From NCBI RefSeq assembly GCF_000312665.1, contig NZ_HF536772.1:2307813-2371812 (forward strand): 64,000 bases of DNA, in the 5' to 3' direction. The notes beneath the pieces are model-generated. The model did no database searches. It saw nothing but the letters and a program-made list of their open reading frames with translations, and was not told the DNA's origin. Each line of letters begins with the position of its first letter. Position 1 is the stretch's first letter. Position numbers and translations under genes: made by a program. The DNA is from Rhizobium mesoamericanum STM3625. Lineage in GTDB: Bacteria > Pseudomonadota > Alphaproteobacteria > Rhizobiales > Rhizobiaceae. Shown here one piece after another: positions 23,704-33,347 of this stretch.

Positions 23704-25074
23704 ATGACTGCGCGCATTCTCGTGGTTGATGACATTCCGGCCAACGTCAAGTTGCTCGAGGCTCGGCTGGTCGCCGAGTATTTCGACGTATTGACCGCTG
23801 GTGACGGCTACCAAGCTCTGGCAATCTGCGAGCGCAATCAGGTCGATCTTGTCCTTCTTGATATCATGATGCCGGGGATGGACGGCTTCGAGGTCTGCGA
23901 GCGCCTGAAGGCCAATCCAAAGACGTCGCACATACCCGTTGTCATGGTGACGGCCTTGGATCAGCCGGCCGATCGCGTGCGTGGACTGAAGGCCGGCGCC
24001 GATGACTTTCTCACCAAGCCGGTCAATGACCTTCAGTTGATCTCGCGGGTGAAGAGCCTCTTGCGATTAAAGACGCTCAGCGACGAATTACGGATTCGCG
24101 CTGAAACCGCCCATACGATGGGAATCGATGAACTGCTGCGCTCCGGCGAGGGTCGTGGCGACGAATCTGGCCAGGTGCTGCTGGTCGATGGTCGTGCCAA
24201 TTCGCAGGAACGCATTATCAAGGCTCTGAAGCCGATCGCCGATGTGTCGGCAATCTCGGATCCGCAGGCGGCTCTGTTCGAGGCTTCGGAAAATCCCTTT
24301 GAACTGGTTATCGTCAACTCCAACTTCGACGATTACGACCCCCTGCGTCTGTGCTCGCAGCTTCGTTCTCTTGAGCGCACGCGTTTTCTGCCGATCCTGA
24401 TCATCACCGAACAGGGGGATGACGAGATGGTCGTCCGGGCGCTGGAACTCGGCGTCAACGACTATATCGTTCGGCCAGTCGATCCCAACGAACTCGTGGC
24501 GCGCAGCCTTACGCAGATGCGCCGCAAACGCTACAACGATCGCCTACGCGCGAGTGTCAAGCAGACGATCGAGCTTGCTGTCACGGATCCGTTGACCGGG
24601 CTCAGCAACCGCCGCTACCTGGATAATCACCTGAGCACTCTGTTTAGTCGCTCGATGGCGCGGGGGCGTCCGCTGGCGGTGCTGATTACTGATATCGATC
24701 GGTTCAAACAGGTCAACGACACCTATGGGCATGATGCGGGGGATGACGTGCTGCGGGAGTTTGCGAACCGCATTCGATCCACGGTCCGCGGCGCCGATCT
24801 TGCATGCCGCTATGGCGGCGAGGAATTCGTGGTCGTCATGCCTGATACTTCACCCGAGGTGGCCGCCACAGTCGCGGAGCGACTGCGCTCCGTGGTCGAG
24901 ACGACACCGTTCCAGCTGAAGTCGTCGGGGCAGGAGTTGAGCGTTACGGCCTCCTTCGGCATATCGTCGCGGATCTCATCGGTGATCACGCCGGGGCAGT
25001 TGATGAAGCAGGCGGATCTGGCACTCTACCAGGCAAAAACGGGCGGTCGAAATCGGGTTGTTGCCGCCGCCTGA
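23704..25074 (+). CDS. pleD: Diguanylate cyclase response regulator PleD
   Basis: 456 aa: receiver domain 1 (phosphoacceptor Asp53 in LLDIMMPGMDG), a second receiver-like adaptor domain (about residues 157-275), and a GGDEF domain with active-site GGEEF at 371-375. The inhibitory I-site RGAD is at 362-365, so product inhibition by c-di-GMP is expected. PleD drives polar development in Caulobacter. Confidence 0.96.
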   Translation: MTARILVVDDIPANVKLLEARLVAEYFDVLTAGDGYQALAICERNQVDLVLLDIMMPGMDGFEVCERLKANPKTSHIPVVMVTALDQPADRVRGLKAGADDFLTKPVNDLQLISRVKSLLRLKTLSDELRIRAETAHTMGIDELLRSGEGRGDESGQVLLVDGRANSQERIIKALKPIADVSAISDPQAALFEASENPFELVIVNSNFDDYDPLRLCSQLRSLERTRFLPILIITEQGDDEMVVRALELGVNDYIVRPVDPNELVARSLTQMRRKRYNDRLRASVKQTIELAVTDPLTGLSNRRYLDNHLSTLFSRSMARGRPLAVLITDIDRFKQVNDTYGHDAGDDVLREFANRIRSTVRGADLACRYGGEEFVVVMPDTSPEVAATVAERLRSVVETTPFQLKSSGQELSVTASFGISSRISSVITPGQLMKQADLALYQAKTGGRNRVVAAA

Positions 25075-25095
25075 GCGGGCCTTTTAGCCCGGTTT
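25075..25095 (+). terminator. Probable terminator of divK-pleD
   Basis: Short stem CGGGC / GCCCG with a six-base loop followed by GTTTT, directly after the pleD stop. The stem is only five pairs, so this is a weak to moderate call. Confidence 0.5.
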
Positions 25096-25500
25096 TCGCG
25101 TCATCCACAGCTATGCGCCGAGGCGCTGGAATGAAGTAGTTCGAGGAGAAAGCCGGTCATAAGATCGCATTCCAGCTTGCTCGAAACCTATTGTTCCAAG
25201 CAAACCTTGATGTCGGTCCGCGCTAAATGTGACGATGCGTCAGATTTAGCCGGCATTCGGCTGCGCATGGGTCATGCTCAAGTCATGATCTGCAGTATTC
25301 GCGACTAACACTATTGACCTATATTGCGACGTTCCTTGCCAACTTTAGCGCTATTCTTCCCGTTGAACTCGAATCGCAGGTCTAAAAACTGTCCTAAAGC
25401 CGTACTTTTAACCATAAAATCAGCCTCGCAAAACTAACCATTAAGAATTTGTTGATTTTCTTTCGTTTTCGAGCAAATTATCGGACCATAAGAGATAAGC

Positions 25501-25683
25501 ACTCCCTGTGAGGAGTCCGAGATACCCCATGATGCTCAGGTCCGCCGCATCTCCTGGGTCGTGGGGTCGGTCGGCTGGTTTGCAACATTAAGCGGTTCCT
25601 CGTGCCGCGTTGCTTGCTGGTCGACCCCCTTTCAAGAAAACGCCGTCCTTTCCGCATTTTCGGGAGGACGGCGTTTCTGTTTT
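25501..25683 (+). ncRNA. Structured small RNA candidate between pleD and rpmG
   Basis: Four consecutive hairpins can be drawn. (1) ACTCC/GGAGT, 25501-25516. (2) ACCCCA/TGGGGT enclosing GATGC/GCATC, 25524-25567. (3) GCAAC+GCGG/CCGC+GTTGC, 25582-25613, with loop TTCCTCGTG. (4) A terminator with an 11-bp stem, 25638-25676, followed by CTGTTTT. No reading frame fits. The loops expose CUCCU-like sequences that could pair with ribosome binding sites. It may be one of the rhizobial trans-acting sRNA families, but I cannot assign it. The promoter is presumably near 25445-25495. Confidence 0.6.
25638..25683 (+). terminator. Intrinsic terminator of the sRNA candidate
   Basis: 11-bp inverted repeat AAACGCCGTCC / GGACGGCGTTT with a 17-base loop, then CTGTTTT. 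It is a good intrinsic terminator on the + strand. Confidence 0.75.
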
Positions 25684-25716
25684 GAGCAGCGAAATCAAGC
25701 CGTAAAGCCGGCAAAC

Positions 25717-25752
25717 AAAAAAGGCGCGCAGCCGGTGGCGCGCGCCTTTTTT
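25717..25752. terminator. Strong bidirectional terminator after rpmG
   Basis: Perfect 13-bp repeat AAAAAAGGCGCGC / GCGCGCCTTTTTT around a ten-base loop, 21 bp beyond the rpmG stop on the minus strand. It terminates rpmG and blocks read-through from the rightward side. Confidence 0.9.
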
Positions 25753-25772
25753 GAAACGGTCAGATCAAGTGA

Positions 25773-25940
25773 TTACTTGATCTTGGTTTCCTTGAACTCG
25801 ACGTGCTTCTTAGCAATCGGGTCGTACTTGGTCTTCGTCATCTTGTCGGTCATCGTACGGCTGTTCTTCGTCGTGACGTAGAAGAAACCGGTGTCGGCCG
25901 TCGACAGCAGCTTGATCTTGATTGTGGTAGCCTTGGCCAT
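25773..25940 (-). CDS. rpmG: 50S ribosomal protein L33
   Basis: 55 aa, starting [20 protein letters not shown] and ending in [12 protein letters not shown]. It is the usual size for alphaproteobacterial L33. The four zinc-binding cysteines of the C+ form are absent, so it is the zinc-independent version. A strong terminator follows. Confidence 0.95.
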   Translation of the reverse strand: MAKATTIKIKLLSTADTGFFYVTTKNSRTMTDKMTKTKYDPIAKKHVEFKETKIK

Positions 25941-26033
25941 GGTCGTCCTGCCTTTAATAAAATGAAAGCCGTGGCAGGCCGGATAGGCTCCACGGCAAAT
26001 TCTGGCGCGAAACTACGAATCCCGCCCGAAAAG

Positions 26034-27221
26034 TCAAGCCCGCTTTCGGAGGAAAAGCAGTCTGACGGCCGAAAGCAGGGCATAAAGCCCAAAGAACCCG
26101 GCGATAGCCCAGGCAAAACCGTTGTTGCCGGCAACGTCGATGGCTGCACCGATCACCTGCGGCCCGGCCACCGTGCCAACGGCATAACAGAATACAAACG
26201 CTGCGTTGGCTGCTGCAAGATCGGAGCCGGTCAGGCGTGAACCGAGGTGACTGAGACCAACGGTATAGAGACCTGCAACGCACCCGCCCCAGAAGAGCAA
26301 TATGGCTGCCATCAGAAGCCAGCTATGCACGAGGACCGGCAACATCAAAGCGCCGATCAGCCCCATGAAGGCCATTGCGGCCAGCAGCGGGCGTTTGTCC
26401 TTCATCTGGTCCGAAAGCAGGCCAACCGGAATCTGGAAAATCACATTGCCGATTCCCATCACGGTCAGCAGCAAGGCGGCCTGCGCTTCTGTAAAGGAAG
26501 CGCGGACCGCATAGATCGGGAATAGCGCCAGGCCGCCAGCTTCGACCGCGCCGAAGATAAAGACGGCAGCGGTTGCGGTGGGCACCAGGAAGACATAGCG
26601 CATGAAGTGCAGCTCCGGCTTCTCTTCGAGAACCGGGCTTTCGTATCGCGCGATATAGATCGGAATGGCAGCCAACAGAACGGCGCCAGCGCCGACCGCA
26701 AAGGGCAGGATACCATCACTGCCGAGAATCGAAAAAAGCAGCGGCCCGCCTGCAAATCCTAGCGATAGCACAGTTGCATAGATCCCAAGGACAAACCCAC
26801 GCTTCGAAGGCGGGGAAGCGGCATTGATCCAGAATTCCGACAGAATAAACAGCGTCGTTGTCGCGCCGTGAAAGGCGAACCGCAGCGGAAACCACATCCA
26901 GAAATCCCGGGCGTAGTAGAAACCGAGGGCGCTGATCGCCGAAATCACGACAGCCCAGATCATGGTCGGCGCGACACCGTATTTATGCGCCAGTTTCGTG
27001 GTGACCGGAGCCGCCGCCATTGCGGCAATCCCGGCCATCGCCGTGTTCAATCCGATAAGTGTCGAGGGAATGCCGCGCTTTTCGAGAATGATGCTGAGGA
27101 GTGGTAGTCCCAGACCGATTGCGATGCCAACAGCGGAAATTGACGAGACGGCTGCCACCAGCGAAGGCCAATGAATTTCTTCGACGTCGCCTGGTGTTGT
27201 GCCGTTTCGCGGCTGAGACAT
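26034..27221 (-). CDS. MFS transporter (YcaD-like)
   Basis: 395 aa, twelve membrane helices with the central loop near residue 190 (RYESPVLEEKPELHF). The family resembles YcaD/YfkF-type major facilitators with unknown substrate. The start at 27221 has TAAGGA eight bases upstream; an in-frame GTG at 27260 has no good site. Transcribed towards rpmG, 93 bp away. Confidence 0.85.
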   Translation of the reverse strand: MSQPRNGTTPGDVEEIHWPSLVAAVSSISAVGIAIGLGLPLLSIILEKRGIPSTLIGLNTAMAGIAAMAAAPVTTKLAHKYGVAPTMIWAVVISAISALGFYYARDFWMWFPLRFAFHGATTTLFILSEFWINAASPPSKRGFVLGIYATVLSLGFAGGPLLFSILGSDGILPFAVGAGAVLLAAIPIYIARYESPVLEEKPELHFMRYVFLVPTATAAVFIFGAVEAGGLALFPIYAVRASFTEAQAALLLTVMGIGNVIFQIPVGLLSDQMKDKRPLLAAMAFMGLIGALMLPVLVHSWLLMAAILLFWGGCVAGLYTVGLSHLGSRLTGSDLAAANAAFVFCYAVGTVAGPQVIGAAIDVAGNNGFAWAIAGFFGLYALLSAVRLLFLRKRA

Positions 27222-27482
27222 ATACGCATCCTTAGAGACTTGCTGCACAGAATCGCTCACTGCGAAGCACCATAGAAAGGCACAGTCGTACCAAATCCAA
27301 GTGACGGCTGTGCTTTACAAGATGAAACGCGCTGGCGGCAATAACCTGGATGATCTTGAATTGGTGTAGTCAAAGAGCCTTACCGAATAAGCACGAGATT
27401 TCGCCCGCGGGGCCAAGGGACCGTTGGAGCGTGCCACTACACGTCAATTGTGTCGTGAAGGTGAAGGGCAGGGCAGGTACGC

Positions 27483-27938
27483 CTAGCGTTTGCGGCCCGG
27501 TATCTCGTAGGCGTCGTGATCGTCGGTATGCCCACCAAAGCCGTGCATCCTCAGTGCCCATTGCAGACCGATGACGCCGCCTTTGATCGGCTGGATGATC
27601 AGCAATGTTGCCGCCAGCGTTATAGGCGTCCAGATTGCAAATGTCAGCCAGAGCGGCATTGGCCAAACGAGATCCGTCGCCATATATCCGCCAATGATGA
27701 GGTGGCCGATAATGACGATCGCGAGGTAAGGCGGAAGGTCGTCCGAGCGATGATGGTACATGGCCTCGCCGCAGGCTGCACAATTGTCCACCGGCTTCAG
27801 GAAGCTCTTGAAGAGCTTGCCGCTGCCGCATGCGGGGCAGGTGTTCAGCATGCCGCGCTTGATAGAGCGGCCAAGCGGACGTTCCACCTCCTCATTTCCT
27901 CCGTAACGGATTGCCTGGTCGGTCGAGGTGGTCGTCAT
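27483..27938 (-). CDS. DUF983 family zinc-ribbon membrane protein
   Basis: 151 aa. Two CPxCG-type knuckles (Cys34/37 in CPACGSG, Cys53/56 in CAACGE) precede two membrane helices (about 69-90 and 95-118). Function unknown. It lies 32 bp after rnr and is part of the topA-rnr transcription unit. Confidence 0.88.
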   Translation of the reverse strand: MTTTSTDQAIRYGGNEEVERPLGRSIKRGMLNTCPACGSGKLFKSFLKPVDNCAACGEAMYHHRSDDLPPYLAIVIIGHLIIGGYMATDLVWPMPLWLTFAIWTPITLAATLLIIQPIKGGVIGLQWALRMHGFGGHTDDHDAYEIPGRKR

Positions 27939-27970
27939 CGTTCGTTTCCTTTCGCGGCGTCCCTATACGC

Positions 27971-30343
27971 CTATCGCCGCCCTCTTGGCGGCCTTGTTCC
28001 GACCTGCTTGCGCGCGCGGCCTGCATCGCGACGGCGCCCCTTGTGGAACGAACGTACAGCGGTGGGCATCTTGCGCCCCTCGCTGATCATCTCGAAGCGT
28101 AGCGCACCGGCAAGCGGAATGGCTTCTGCGAGCTTGACCGTGACGCTGTCGCCGAGGCGATATCCGAGCCCGGTCTTTTCGCCAGACAGCGCCTGATGCG
28201 CCTCATCATAGATGAAGTAGTCCGTTCCGAGCGTAGATATAGGAACGAAGCCGTCCGCTCCATAGTCCGGGAGAGTGACAAATAGTCCCGATTTCGTCAC
28301 GCCTGATACGCGTCCTTCGAATTCCTCGCCGACGCGGCCGGCAAGATGATGCGCAATCAGCCGGTCCACGGTTTCGCGCTCGGCGGCCATGGCGCGGCGC
28401 TCGAACGTCGAGATCTCGGCGGCAATATCGTCGAGTGCTGCTTCTTCATCGGGCGTGATTGCGCCTTCACCGAAGCCAAGCGAGCCAACCAGCGCCCGGT
28501 GCACGATGAGGTCCGCATAGCGGCGGATGGGCGAGGTGAAGTGCGCGTACTTCATCAGATTCAGGCCGAAATGCCCAATATTTTCGGGGCTATAGATTGC
28601 CTGGCTCTGCGAGCGCAGCACCATTTCGTTGACCATCGTTTGGTGCGGGGTGTCATCCGCCTTGGCGAGGATCATGTTGAAATTGTTGGCGCGCATGTTG
28701 CCGCCCTTGGCGAGCGAAATGCCAAGCGTCGCCAGGAACTCGCGCAGCACTTCCTGCTTTGCCAGTGTCGGCCCATCATGAATACGATAGATCAGGACCT
28801 GCCGCTTCTTCTCCAGCGTCTCGGCAGCCGAGACGTTGGCCTGGATCATCATTTCCTCGATCAGCTTGTGCGCATCGAGGCGCGGCGGCACGAAGACGCG
28901 ATCCACGGTGCCGTCAGGCTTCAGCAGGATCTTACGCTCCGGCATGTCAAGCTCGAGCGGCTGCCTGCGCTCGCGGCCGCGGGTCATGATCCTGTAGGCA
29001 TTCCAGAGCGGCTTCAGGATAGGCTCCAGAAGCGGGCCGGACTTGTCGTCGGCTTTGCCGTCGATCGCCGCCTGCGCCTGCTGATAGGAGAGCTTGGCCG
29101 CGCTCTTCATCATGATGCGATGGAAGGTGTGGCCGATTTTTCGTCCCTCCTTCGAAAATACCATGCGAACGGCAAGCGCGGGTCGATCGACGCCTTCTCT
29201 CAGCGAGCAGAGATCATTCGAGATCCGCTCCGGCAGCATTGGCACCACCCGGTCGGGGAAATAGACCGAGTTGCCGCGCCTCAAAGCTTCGCGATCGAGT
29301 GGCGAGTTTGGCCGCACGTAATAGGAAACGTCGGCGATGGCGACAGTAACGATCACCCCATCCGGATTGTCGGGCGAAGGATCCGCCTGCGCATAAACGG
29401 CGTCGTCATGGTCCTTCGCATCCGCCGGATCGATGGTAATTAGCGGCACATCACGCCAGTCCTCGCGATGCGACATCGTCGCCGACTTGGCATCGTCGGC
29501 TTCGGCGACAACGGCAGGCGGGAAAATGTAGGGAATACCGTGCGCATGGATTGCGATCATTGAGATCGCCTTCTCCGATGCAACGGAACCAATGATCGAC
29601 AGCACCTTCGCGCGTGGCAGGCCGAAGCGGCCGAGACGGGCGACTTCGACTTCGACAAGATCGCCGTCCTTGGCTTCGCCCTTGTAGTCAGGGTCGATCA
29701 CCATCTCCTCGCCACGCCGGTCGATCGGCAGCAGGCGGCCGGCTCCGCCTGGCGCATCCTTGAACACGCCGAGCAGTGCACCGCGGCGCTTGTCGAGGAT
29801 CTTGATGATGCGCGCCGTGTAGGCTGGGCCGCCGCGATCGGCGGCCGGAAAGATCTTGGCCAGGATGCGATCACCCATCCCGGCAACCGGGGCCTTGCCC
29901 TTGCCGTTGCGCCCGGCCGGAGACGTCGATTGGCGAATGGCGACGGCAGGTGCAACCCCTTGATCGTCAGGCCACTCTGCCGGACGACCGATCAGTTCGC
30001 CATCCTTGTCGCGTGTCGTGATGTCGAGCACCGTGACCGGCGGCAGTGCGCCCGGCCGGATCAGTGACTTGCGTGTCTTCTGGAGCATTCCTTCCTGCTC
30101 CAGTTCGCGCAGAAGGTGCTTCAACTCGACGCGGTTTTCTCCCTTGAGCCCAAAGGCCTTCGCGAGCTCTCGCTTCGACGCCTTCTGCGGATGATCGGCG
30201 ATAAAACGCAAAATCACTTCGCGGGAGGGCAGAGACCCGTGGGCGATATTCAACGGGTCGGCCGCGGGTTGCTGGCTGGCGCGTCCGATCTTGCCGGGAC
30301 GCTTGCCCATGCCCTTCGTTCTTTCCCGCGGGATTTTGCTCAC
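27971..30343 (-). CDS. rnr: Ribonuclease R
   Basis: 790 aa 3'-5' exoribonuclease. After an N-terminal helix-turn-helix-like segment (REVILRFIADHP...SKRELAKAFGL) there are cold-shock domains, the RNB catalytic domain with DPADAKDHDDAVYA (aspartates chelating Mg2+), an S1 domain near residues 660-740, and a basic tail RRRDAGRARKQVGTRPPRGRR. The start appears to be GTG at 30343 overlapping the topA stop by four bases; an ATG eleven codons later is the alternative. Confidence 0.94.
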   Translation of the reverse strand: MSKIPRERTKGMGKRPGKIGRASQQPAADPLNIAHGSLPSREVILRFIADHPQKASKRELAKAFGLKGENRVELKHLLRELEQEGMLQKTRKSLIRPGALPPVTVLDITTRDKDGELIGRPAEWPDDQGVAPAVAIRQSTSPAGRNGKGKAPVAGMGDRILAKIFPAADRGGPAYTARIIKILDKRRGALLGVFKDAPGGAGRLLPIDRRGEEMVIDPDYKGEAKDGDLVEVEVARLGRFGLPRAKVLSIIGSVASEKAISMIAIHAHGIPYIFPPAVVAEADDAKSATMSHREDWRDVPLITIDPADAKDHDDAVYAQADPSPDNPDGVIVTVAIADVSYYVRPNSPLDREALRRGNSVYFPDRVVPMLPERISNDLCSLREGVDRPALAVRMVFSKEGRKIGHTFHRIMMKSAAKLSYQQAQAAIDGKADDKSGPLLEPILKPLWNAYRIMTRGRERRQPLELDMPERKILLKPDGTVDRVFVPPRLDAHKLIEEMMIQANVSAAETLEKKRQVLIYRIHDGPTLAKQEVLREFLATLGISLAKGGNMRANNFNMILAKADDTPHQTMVNEMVLRSQSQAIYSPENIGHFGLNLMKYAHFTSPIRRYADLIVHRALVGSLGFGEGAITPDEEAALDDIAAEISTFERRAMAAERETVDRLIAHHLAGRVGEEFEGRVSGVTKSGLFVTLPDYGADGFVPISTLGTDYFIYDEAHQALSGEKTGLGYRLGDSVTVKLAEAIPLAGALRFEMISEGRKMPTAVRSFHKGRRRDAGRARKQVGTRPPRGRR

Positions 30344-33000
30344 TCTTTGCTCTTTTTCGTCTTTGCCGGTGCCTTGGCCTTCGCCGTCTTCGGCTTGGCG
30401 GCGGTCTTGGTCGTCTTGGTTTCAGCCGCGGCGGCCTTCGCCTTCGGCTTTGCCTTGCTCTTTGATGCTGGTGCCTTGCCCGCCTTCGTGGCAATCAGCA
30501 CCAGCGCTTCTTCGACAGTCAGAGCCTGCGGATCGGAACCCTTCGGCAGGGTCGCATTGACCTTGCCCCAGTTCACATAGGGACCGTACTTGCCGTCGCG
30601 AACAGTAATCGCGCCGCCGTCTGGATGCTCGCCGAGCTCCTTCAGCGCCGCCGCAGCCGTTCGCCCACGTCCGCCAGGCGCCTTGTTCGCCTTCTCAGCG
30701 ATCACTGTCACAGCTCGGTTGAGACCGATCGAGAAGACGTCTTCGACGCTTTCAAGGTTGGCGTATCCACCATCATGCAGAAGGAACGGCCCGTAGCGAC
30801 CGATGCCGGAAGAAATCATCTTGCCGGTCTCCGGGTGCTTGCCGATATCGCGCGGCAGCGAAATCAGCGCCATCGCCTTTTCATAGTCGATGTCCTCAGG
30901 CTTCCAGCCCTTCGGCAGGGAAGAACGCTTGGCTTCCTTGCCGTCTCCACGTTGGATGTAGGGGCCGAAGCGTCCCGAACGCAGCGTCAATTCTTCGCCG
31001 GTCACCGGGTCGACACCCAGATTCTTCGGCTCGTTCAACGCAACACCTTCGGCTTCCGATCCACCTTCGGAAGAAAGCTGGCGGGTATAGTTGCATTCCG
31101 GATAGTTTGAGCAGCCGACGAAGGCGCCGTATTTTCCGAGCTTCAGAGAAAGATTGCCGGTGCCGCAGACCTGGCAAATACGCGGATCGCCGCCGTCTTC
31201 GCGCTTCGGGAAAACGAGTGGCGCCAGTGCCTCATTGAGCGAATCGAGGACGTTGGTAACGCGAAGTTCCTTCGTGTCCTCGATCTGGGAGAAGAAGTCT
31301 TTCCAGAAATCGCGCAGCACCTGCTTCCAGTTCAGCTCTCCGGCCGAGATCCGGTCAAGCTTCTCCTCAAGATCAGCGGTGAAATCATATTCGACGTACT
31401 TGGTGAAGAAGCTTTCGAGGAAGGCCGTCACCAGCCGGCCCTTGGCCTGGGGGATGAGCTTGCGCTTGTCGATGGTGACGTATTCGCGATCGCGCAGCGT
31501 CGCGAGTGTCGCAGCGTAAGTCGACGGACGCCCGATGCCCAGCTCTTCCATCTTCTTGATCAGCGAAGCCTCCGAATAGCGCGGCGGCGGCTCGGTAAAG
31601 TGCTGCGTCGAATTGATCTTCTGCTTTGCGAGGTTTTCGCGCGCGTTGATCTCGGGCAGGCGACCATCCTCGTCACCATCATCGCTCTGTTCGCCGTCCT
31701 CCTTCTGGTCGGTATAGGCGGCGATGAAACCGTCGAAACGGATCACCGAACCGACAGCGCGCAGACCGGCTTTTTCGCCTTTGTTGTCGGCAGTGATTTC
31801 AGCTGTCGTGCGTTCTATCTCAGCCGAGGCCATCTGGCTCGCAATGCCGCGCTTCCAGATAAGGTCGTAAAGCCTTAGCTGGTCGGCATCGAGGAACTGC
31901 CGGACCAGGTCGGGCGAGCGGTTGAAATCGGTCGGGCGGATCGCCTCGTGCGCTTCCTGTGCGTTCTTGGCCTTGGTCGAATAGAAACGAGCCTTCTCCG
32001 GCATGTAGCGCTGGCCGAACTGATCAACGATGGCCTTGCGTGCCGCATCGATGGCTTCCGGCGCCATCTGAACGCCGTCCGTACGCATATAGGTGATCAG
32101 ACCGACCGTCTCGCCACCGATGTCGACGCCCTCGTAGAGCTTCTGGGCGATCTGCATGGTGCGCGACGCCGAAAAGCCTAGCTTCGAGGAGGCGGCCTGC
32201 TGCAGCGTAGAAGTCGTGAAGGGTGGTCCCGGGTTGCGCTTGACCGGCTTTGCCTCGACCGTGTCAACGACGTATGTCGCGCCTTCCAGAAGCGCTTTGA
32301 GCGTGCCAGCCTCTTCGCCATTTGCGATCGAGCGAGGCTGCAACCGCTTGCCGTTCGCTGCAACCAGCTTTGCTTCGAACTCGTCGCCCCGCGGTGTTTT
32401 CAGGAGAGCGGAAAGGTTCCAGTATTCCTCGGAGATGAAGCGCTCGATCTCGGATTCACGATCACAAACGAGCCGTAGCGCCACCGACTGAACGCGGCCG
32501 GCAGAACGCGCGCCAGGAAGCTTGCGCCAGAGAACCGGCGACAGGTTGAAGCCGACGAGATAGTCGAGTGCTCGGCGCGCCAGATAGGCATCAACCAGCG
32601 GCACATCGATATCGCGCGGATCGGCCATGGCATCGAGCACGGCCTTCTTCGTGATTGCGTTGAAAACGACCCGCTTCACTGTCTTGCCGTTCAGGACGCG
32701 CTTTTTGTTCAGCATGTCGAGGACGTGCCAGGAAATCGCTTCACCCTCGCGATCCGGGTCGGTCGCGAGGAACAGGCCGTCGGACGACTTCACCGCGTCG
32801 GCAATATCCTTCAGCCGCTTGGCCGACGCGCCGTCGACCTCCCACAGCATTTCGAAATCCTGATCCGGAAGAACTGAGCCGTCCTTGGCAGGTAGATCGC
32901 GGACGTGGCCGAAGGAGGCGAGCACCTTGTATCCGGAGCCCAGATACTTGTTGATCGTCTTTGCCTTGGCAGGCGATTCTACCACTACAACATTCATCAT
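30340..33000 (-). CDS. topA: DNA topoisomerase I
   Basis: 886 aa. The Toprim domain has ESPAKAKTI (Glu8) and ATDPDREGE (residues 79-87); the catalytic tyrosine is Tyr304 in GLITYMRTDG. One four-cysteine zinc finger is clear (CQVCGTGNL...CSNYPEC), followed by repeated GRYGPF/GKYGPY modules and a long Lys/Ala-rich tail that should bind DNA. Usually dprA precedes topA in rhizobia; here only a relic remains upstream. Confidence 0.95.
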   Translation of the reverse strand: MMNVVVVESPAKAKTINKYLGSGYKVLASFGHVRDLPAKDGSVLPDQDFEMLWEVDGASAKRLKDIADAVKSSDGLFLATDPDREGEAISWHVLDMLNKKRVLNGKTVKRVVFNAITKKAVLDAMADPRDIDVPLVDAYLARRALDYLVGFNLSPVLWRKLPGARSAGRVQSVALRLVCDRESEIERFISEEYWNLSALLKTPRGDEFEAKLVAANGKRLQPRSIANGEEAGTLKALLEGATYVVDTVEAKPVKRNPGPPFTTSTLQQAASSKLGFSASRTMQIAQKLYEGVDIGGETVGLITYMRTDGVQMAPEAIDAARKAIVDQFGQRYMPEKARFYSTKAKNAQEAHEAIRPTDFNRSPDLVRQFLDADQLRLYDLIWKRGIASQMASAEIERTTAEITADNKGEKAGLRAVGSVIRFDGFIAAYTDQKEDGEQSDDGDEDGRLPEINARENLAKQKINSTQHFTEPPPRYSEASLIKKMEELGIGRPSTYAATLATLRDREYVTIDKRKLIPQAKGRLVTAFLESFFTKYVEYDFTADLEEKLDRISAGELNWKQVLRDFWKDFFSQIEDTKELRVTNVLDSLNEALAPLVFPKREDGGDPRICQVCGTGNLSLKLGKYGAFVGCSNYPECNYTRQLSSEGGSEAEGVALNEPKNLGVDPVTGEELTLRSGRFGPYIQRGDGKEAKRSSLPKGWKPEDIDYEKAMALISLPRDIGKHPETGKMISSGIGRYGPFLLHDGGYANLESVEDVFSIGLNRAVTVIAEKANKAPGGRGRTAAAALKELGEHPDGGAITVRDGKYGPYVNWGKVNATLPKGSDPQALTVEEALVLIATKAGKAPASKSKAKPKAKAAAAETKTTKTAAKPKTAKAKAPAKTKKSKE

Positions 33001-33164
33001 GATTCTCTAAAAAACGTGCCAGGCCGGCGGATAAACAGATGGAATCCCAGCCGCGCCAAGATAACCGGTCCCTCGACATGGACAGGGAAATCGCTTCGGT
33101 CAAGTGGTTTGACTTCATTTTTACGCGATGCAACGCGATACAACGAGTGAGAGATAGTATAGTC

Positions 33165-33330
33165 GCGCCCCATGAGCGGAAAGTTCGGAGAGGGCGGCAA
33201 GCGCCCTCTTGGCGGGTTCCAAGTGACTGATGAGGTCGCGAAAGTTCGCCGGCCCGACATTGTCGGAACGAAGAGACAGAGCCACATGATTATGTGTTGG
33301 TGTTCCGTCAGCGCAATTCCCTTGGCCTTG
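33165..33330 (-). pseudogene. dprA: Relic of dprA (DNA processing protein A), 5' part only
   Basis: Read on the minus strand, one frame gives LTEHQHIIMWL and the next frame SLRSDNVGPANFRDLISH then LEPAKRALAALSELSAHG. Together these match the beginning of alphaproteobacterial DprA, with a frameshift between them and a break after about 50 residues. Nothing of the Rossmann-fold DprA core or C-terminal winged helix is present. The position between plsY and topA is the normal dprA locus, so this is a deletion relic. Confidence 0.75.
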
Positions 33331-33347
33331 CGCTGCGAGCGTCCATC

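Noticed and set aside
25501..25683. Identification of the structured RNA as 6S RNA or SRP RNA
   Set aside because: The fold is several separate hairpins, not one long rod with a central bubble, and the SRP GGAA tetraloop region is absent. No family was assigned.
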